From Lachnospiraceae bacterium (GTDB lineage Bacteria > Bacillota > Clostridia > Lachnospirales > Lachnospiraceae): a stretch of DNA of 64,000 bases. Location: NCBI GenBank assembly GCA_910574885.1, contig CAJTDD010000002.1:248001-312000 (forward strand). The letters run 5' to 3'. Of the stretch, positions 60,248 to 64,000 are shown in pieces; the stretch's first letter is position 1, and each line of letters begins with the position of its first letter. The translations under genes and the position numbers were made by a program. The notes beneath the pieces were generated by a model. The model did no database searches and was not told the DNA's origin. It saw only the letters and a list, made by a program, of their open reading frames with translations.

Positions 60248-61495
60248 TTAGCCGGTCAACCCTAACCGCAGCCTTTGTAAGAACTGTTCTGCATCCTCTC
60301 CATCCTGATTCTGGCTCTTCTCTTCTTTCTGCCGCTGGTTCTGGTTCGTCTGCTCATTCTCATCCCGAGTCTGGTTTAAGTAGTCCGTCTCCTGCTTATC
60401 CACGATGATCGTCGTCTCCCCGCCTAAATTCCGGTCGATGATATTCCCAATCTCACGGGCATTCTGGCTCAGCGCATCCATGGCGCGCTTCTCGGAACAT
60501 ACAATCGAAATCGTAGCCTGGCTTCCTTCGTAAAGAACCTTCACCGCAATCTTTCCAAGATTCACAGGTTCAATATGGATTTCAAACTCCTTCACGCCTT
60601 CTGTCAGCTTCGCAAGCAAGGTGTCTGTCACCTTCTCCGGCAATTCCTCAGGCCGCTCTACATGAACCCTTGCCGCCGTCTCCGGTCTTTCCACCTCTGT
60701 CTTTACAGGCTGCTCCGTTTCCGGACGAACCGCTGACGCTGCCGCCGCCTGTTCCGCCGCAAACTGTTCCGGCTGCGCCTCGGTCTTTTCCTTCGGCTGC
60801 ACGGCTGTCTCTGCCGCCTCTTTCAGATTCGATGTAAAATCTTGTGTCTGTGGCTTTGTCTCGGCAGAATCCTGAGTCTGTATTACCGGCATTGCCTCTG
60901 ACGTCTTCACATCCGCTGTCTTTTGCATCTGTTCCGGCTGCTCTGCAGCCTGCTGCGGCTTCACTGTCTGTACCCGTCCAGTTTCCGGCATCTGCGCCTG
61001 CTGTGCCTGTTCTTCATTCTGTACCAGAACGGCTCCCTGTTCCGCCGTTTCCGGCATCTGTACTCCTTCTTCTGCCCCGATCTCCGGCAGCCCATCGGTT
61101 ACTTCCGCCACTGCATCGGTAGGAATCTGCTCTTCTGTCTCCTGAACTGCTCCGGTAAATCCATAAGAATAGCGCTCACGTATCTGCAACGCAATCATAA
61201 CCTCTGCCTGTCTCGTATCCGTCTCGCTGCTGTCGGTCTGTTCTGTCTTCCCCTGTTCCTCGGATACCTCTTGCTTCTGATTGCCTGTCGCTTCGGTCTT
61301 ATCTGTCGCCGTATCCTTATTCTGATCCTTGGATACTTCCTTGCTGTCTTGTTTGCCCTGGGCATCCTCATTCTTGCTTTGAAGCATCTTGCGGAAATCA
61401 TAGTCGCCGGACACGTCCGCCGTCTGTTGCGACGCCTTTACATTACCTGCCGTCTGAAATCCGATATCCATCGTCTTCATACTCAACTTCTCCAT
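60248..61495 (-). CDS. fliK: Flagellar hook-length control protein FliK
   Basis: Molecular ruler that ends hook growth with FlhB, 415 residues. The long N-terminal two thirds are disordered and rich in Gln, Glu, Thr and Ala, as usual. The C-terminal FliK domain (about 270-360) shows EFEIHIEPVNLGKIAVKVLYEGSQATISIVCSEKRAMDALSQNAREIGNII, with the L.P..LG.I.V pattern. A Gln/Asn-rich end follows. It lies between fliJ and flgD. Confidence 0.9.
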   Translation of the reverse strand: MEKLSMKTMDIGFQTAGNVKASQQTADVSGDYDFRKMLQSKNEDAQGKQDSKEVSKDQNKDTATDKTEATGNQKQEVSEEQGKTEQTDSSETDTRQAEVMIALQIRERYSYGFTGAVQETEEQIPTDAVAEVTDGLPEIGAEEGVQMPETAEQGAVLVQNEEQAQQAQMPETGRVQTVKPQQAAEQPEQMQKTADVKTSEAMPVIQTQDSAETKPQTQDFTSNLKEAAETAVQPKEKTEAQPEQFAAEQAAAASAVRPETEQPVKTEVERPETAARVHVERPEELPEKVTDTLLAKLTEGVKEFEIHIEPVNLGKIAVKVLYEGSQATISIVCSEKRAMDALSQNAREIGNIIDRNLGGETTIIVDKQETDYLNQTRDENEQTNQNQRQKEEKSQNQDGEDAEQFLQRLRLGLTG

Positions 61496-61621
61496 GGGTT
61501 TCTTCCTCCTTTCCTATTATATAATTCTTTGTAACTCTTGACACACAAATCGGCTATCCTGCGCCATGGTTACATCTATAGTAATCTGCCGGGATGAAAG
61601 CTCTCATCCACATATGCAGGA

Positions 61622-62074
61622 TTACCCTACAATCCTCGCCATCGCCCGCTTCGTGGCAACAAACTCTTCGATAAACTGCTCTTCTTCCTTCTGAACTTCT
61701 TTCTCGTATTCTTTGAACTTCTTCTCTTTTAGTTTGTCAATGGAAGAGGTCTCTTTCTTCGCCTCCACTACCTCATTGCGCTTGGCTTCTTCTTTCTCCT
61801 GGAGCTTTGCCAGCTCCTCATACTTCTTCCTAATCTTAATCCCCAGCGCTTCCAGATAATTCTCATAGGTATGGATGTCACAAATCTTCATCCCGTTCAT
61901 CCGGTTATTCCGGAACTCCGCCGTACAACGCCGATGTTCCTCCTCCATCTTCTCGATGGTTCGTTCACACTCCCTGACTTTCGCAAGAATCCTGGCATGC
62001 TCTGCTTTCAGCCCATCAAGCGCCTGTTCCTTATAATTAAGTACCGTATCCAATGAAAAAAAGAACTTCTTCAC
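61622..62074 (-). CDS. fliJ: Flagellar export protein FliJ
   Basis: Central stalk of the export ATPase, 150 residues, almost entirely coiled coil (LDTVLNYKEQALDGLKAEHARILAKVRECERTIEKMEEEHRR...). The N-terminal FFFSLDTVLNYKE is typical of Firmicutes FliJ. Its start overlaps the fliI stop by 4 bases (ATGA type), so the two are translationally coupled. Confidence 0.9.
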   Translation of the reverse strand: MKKFFFSLDTVLNYKEQALDGLKAEHARILAKVRECERTIEKMEEEHRRCTAEFRNNRMNGMKICDIHTYENYLEALGIKIRKKYEELAKLQEKEEAKRNEVVEAKKETSSIDKLKEKKFKEYEKEVQKEEEQFIEEFVATKRAMARIVG

Positions 62075-63372
62075 CGCAATATCTCCTTCATCATCTCTAA
62101 GGACGTCTCCCCTGGGAAGCTTTCATTAATTTTCTGCATCAAGAAGGCATTGACCTTGTCAATCTTAGAAACAGCGCCGTCAAGTCTGGGGTTTGTTCCC
62201 GACTTGTAAGCCCCGATTGAAATCAAGTCTTCATTCTTCGCATATATGCTTAGAATATCCCGCATCTTTGCCGCCGCCTCACGGTGTTCTTCCGGCACAA
62301 TATTTGTCATCAAACGGGATATGCTGGCATTCACGTCAATCGCCGGGAAATGGTTCTCATTCGCCAGCTTCCTTGTAAGTACAATATGGCCGTCCAAGAT
62401 ACCTCGGACGGTATCTGCAATCGGCTCATTGGTGTCGTCGCCTTCCACCAGTACCGTATAGATACCGGTAATGGAACCCTTCTCAAACTTCCCGCTGCGC
62501 TCCAGGAGCTTAGGAAACTCTGCATAAATAGAAGGGGTATATCCTCTTGCAACCGGCGGCTCTCCGGTCGCAAGCCCAATCTCACGCTGGGCCATGGCAA
62601 AACGGGTCAGTGAATCCATCATCAACAAGACGTCCTTCCCCTGATCCTTAAAATACTCGGCAATCGTCGTTGCTACCAACGGGCATTTCATACGAAGCAT
62701 CGCCGGTTGGTCGGAAGTCGCAACTACAAGCACACTGCGCTTCATTCCCTCTGGTCCGAGATCCTTCTCTATAAACTCACGAACCTCACGGCCTCGCTCT
62801 CCCACCAGTGCAATCACATTGATATCTGCCTTTACATTTCGTGCAATCATTCCCAGCAACGTACTCTTGCCGACACCGCTTCCCGCAAAGATACCGATAC
62901 GCTGTCCCTTACCGACCGTGTTCAGCCCATCGATGGCCTTCACGCCAAATTCCAACGGGTCCGTAATCGGAGGCCGTGTCAGCGGATTGATATACGTATT
63001 CTCTACATAATAATAACGAGAAGAAGGAAGCGGTCCTAAATCATCCATGGGGTTCCCCGTGGCATCTATGATCCTTCCTCTCAAAAACTCTCCTACCGGA
63101 ATCTTCAAACGTTTCCGGGTATTTCTAACAAAACTGCCGGCAGCCACGCCGTTCAGGTTCTCATATGCCATCAACTGCATCTTGTCTCCGCGGAAACCTA
63201 CGACCTCCACAGGTATCTGCCTGTGCTTCTCCTCATTATAAATCATGGCAATATCCCCGATACTGGCCCTGTTTCCCGAAGACTCCATCGCCATTCCGAT
63301 GACATTCTCTATCTTTCCTATGTAACTGATTGTTTCTGCTTTCTGTATCAGTTCCGGCAATTTTGAAAACAT
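62071..63372 (-). CDS. fliI: Flagellar export ATPase FliI
   Basis: Hexameric ATPase of flagellar type III export, 433 residues. Walker A GIFAGSGVGKSTLLGM is near residues 162-177 and Walker B VLLMMDSLTRFAMAQREIGLATGEPP near 248-273. The nucleotide-binding TGYTPSIYAEFPKLLERSG-like segment is present (ARGYTPSIYAEFPKLLERSG). It follows fliH by 15 bases and overlaps fliJ. Confidence 0.97.
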   Translation of the reverse strand: MFSKLPELIQKAETISYIGKIENVIGMAMESSGNRASIGDIAMIYNEEKHRQIPVEVVGFRGDKMQLMAYENLNGVAAGSFVRNTRKRLKIPVGEFLRGRIIDATGNPMDDLGPLPSSRYYYVENTYINPLTRPPITDPLEFGVKAIDGLNTVGKGQRIGIFAGSGVGKSTLLGMIARNVKADINVIALVGERGREVREFIEKDLGPEGMKRSVLVVATSDQPAMLRMKCPLVATTIAEYFKDQGKDVLLMMDSLTRFAMAQREIGLATGEPPVARGYTPSIYAEFPKLLERSGKFEKGSITGIYTVLVEGDDTNEPIADTVRGILDGHIVLTRKLANENHFPAIDVNASISRLMTNIVPEEHREAAAKMRDILSIYAKNEDLISIGAYKSGTNPRLDGAVSKIDKVNAFLMQKINESFPGETSLEMMKEILR

Positions 63373-63387
63373 ACTCTCTCTCCTTGG

Positions 63388-64000
63388 CTACACCCTGACA
63401 TTGTTCAGTATGTCTTTGATGTTCTCTAACTGCGTACCGACGCTCGCGTCAATAATCTCATCCGGCAGCTCTATAATACAGGTGCCTTCTTCTCCGTTGT
63501 CCATAGTGACAATCTTAATGTTCTCGGAAAGTTTGGATAATCTGTCCAGAAATTCCGTATCTACATCCATAGAAACCGCCGTGTCGCATTTTGTAATATA
63601 GATCTTCGCCCACTGCTTTTTCGTAATCTTATCAGTTGCCGCAAGAATCATACGTTTCACGATATCGCCGCTGGACTGAAGGCTGGTCTGAATCACCTTT
63701 TCTGCCACAGTAAGAGAAATTCGTTTCAGGTCATCCAAATACTGCTCCAGCAGCTTCTCTTTCTCTATCGTCACACTCTGGATTACTTCTGATATATTAT
63801 TCCGGAGTTCCTGAATCTCAACGTCCAGAAGTCTTCGCTGTTCATCGTAGGCTTCCCGTGTTCCATCCTGAATTCCGGTTTCCTTCCCTTCCCGATACCC
63901 CTGGTCCCGTAAGTACTCCGCTTGAGAGCGGGCGTCACTGACAATCAGCCTTGCCTGCGCTCTCGCCTCCTCCAAAATCTCTTCCACGGAAACGGTTTCT
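63388..64000 (-). CDS. fliH: Flagellar export ATPase regulator FliH, partial
   Basis: Regulator that binds FliI and tethers it to the motor. The frame runs past the window end without a stop, so the N-terminus is missing; a GTG at 63987 is internal. The visible 200 residues start with a charged helix containing AQARLIVSDARSQAEYLRDQGYREGKETGIQDG, with G-x-x-x-G-like spacing. The C-terminal FliH domain (DDLKRISLTVAEKVIQTSLQSSGDIVKRMILAATDKI...EGTCIIELPDEIIDASVGTQLENIKDIL) is complete. Confidence 0.93.
   Translation of the reverse strand, partial: ETVSVEEILEEARAQARLIVSDARSQAEYLRDQGYREGKETGIQDGTREAYDEQRRLLDVEIQELRNNISEVIQSVTIEKEKLLEQYLDDLKRISLTVAEKVIQTSLQSSGDIVKRMILAATDKITKKQWAKIYITKCDTAVSMDVDTEFLDRLSKLSENIKIVTMDNGEEGTCIIELPDEIIDASVGTQLENIKDILNNVRV

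Overview
The window reads as chromosomal DNA of a motile, probably endospore-forming member of the Lachnospiraceae (Clostridia, Firmicutes). The grounds are AGGAGG-type ribosome binding sites, clostridial-style flagellar and chemotaxis genes (fliY, cheC, cheD, cheV, flbD, the TIGR02530 flagellar operon protein), a type III glutamine synthetase, a lone Spo0A-type DNA-binding protein, and a monocistronic queT behind a preQ1 riboswitch. Genus is inference only. There is no rRNA, CRISPR array, phage or insertion sequence.

Region 1 (1-7200) is an oligopeptide ABC transporter operon on the minus strand: oppA, oppB, oppC, oppD, oppF. Two members are unusual. OppC carries a seven-blade RCC1-like beta-propeller between its first membrane helix and its permease core. 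OppF carries a long, largely coiled-coil insert between Walker A and the Q-loop. The oppA promoter region holds palindromes and a CodY-like box.

Region 2 (7200-32300) is mixed housekeeping. It has seven tRNA genes in one minus-strand unit (Pro, Gly, Arg, His, Gln, Lys, Leu) behind a consensus promoter, then a YfcE-like phosphodiesterase, RdgB, an RlmL-type methyltransferase, an Asn/Ser-rich repeat miniprotein, a HAAS-domain membrane protein, glnN and a class II aldolase. A decaying sugar locus follows (SorC regulator, N-truncated dehydrogenase, frameshifted membrane-protein remnant, class I aldolase). After it come an fRMsr-type reductase, a peptidoglycan glycosyltransferase, queT, a large anchored protein of unknown function, a methyltransferase, a two-component system, a stand-alone Spo0A C-terminal domain behind phased 0A boxes, a chemoreceptor paired with a nucleotidyltransferase-like protein, and an orphan FtsE-like ATPase.

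Region 3 (32300-40200) links to motility: a secreted C39-like peptidase, fliD-fliS-fliT-like under a sigma-28 promoter, a divergent ParA plus ComFB-domain gene pair, and a chemoreceptor with a zinc-binding CZB domain.

Region 4 (40236 to the window end) is one long minus-strand flagellar/chemotaxis operon. In transcription order it runs fliH (partial), fliI, fliJ, fliK, flgD, TIGR02530, flgE, flbD, motA, motB, fliM, cheY, flgC, fliY, fliO, fliP, fliQ, fliR, flhB, flhA, fliA, two rod genes, cheC, cheD, cheV, an EAL/HDOD protein and a SprA-type metalloprotease. It builds the basal body, export gate, hook, stator and switch, makes the late sigma factor, and ends with chemotaxis adaptation genes. 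FliA should then fire late promoters such as the one before fliD. flhF, flhG and fliL are missing from their usual places, and flgC sits in an unusual slot.

The best candidates for something little described are the RCC1-propeller OppC, the ParA-ComFB pair inside the motility region, and the lone Spo0A DNA-binding protein with three 0A-type sites at 20-bp phase.
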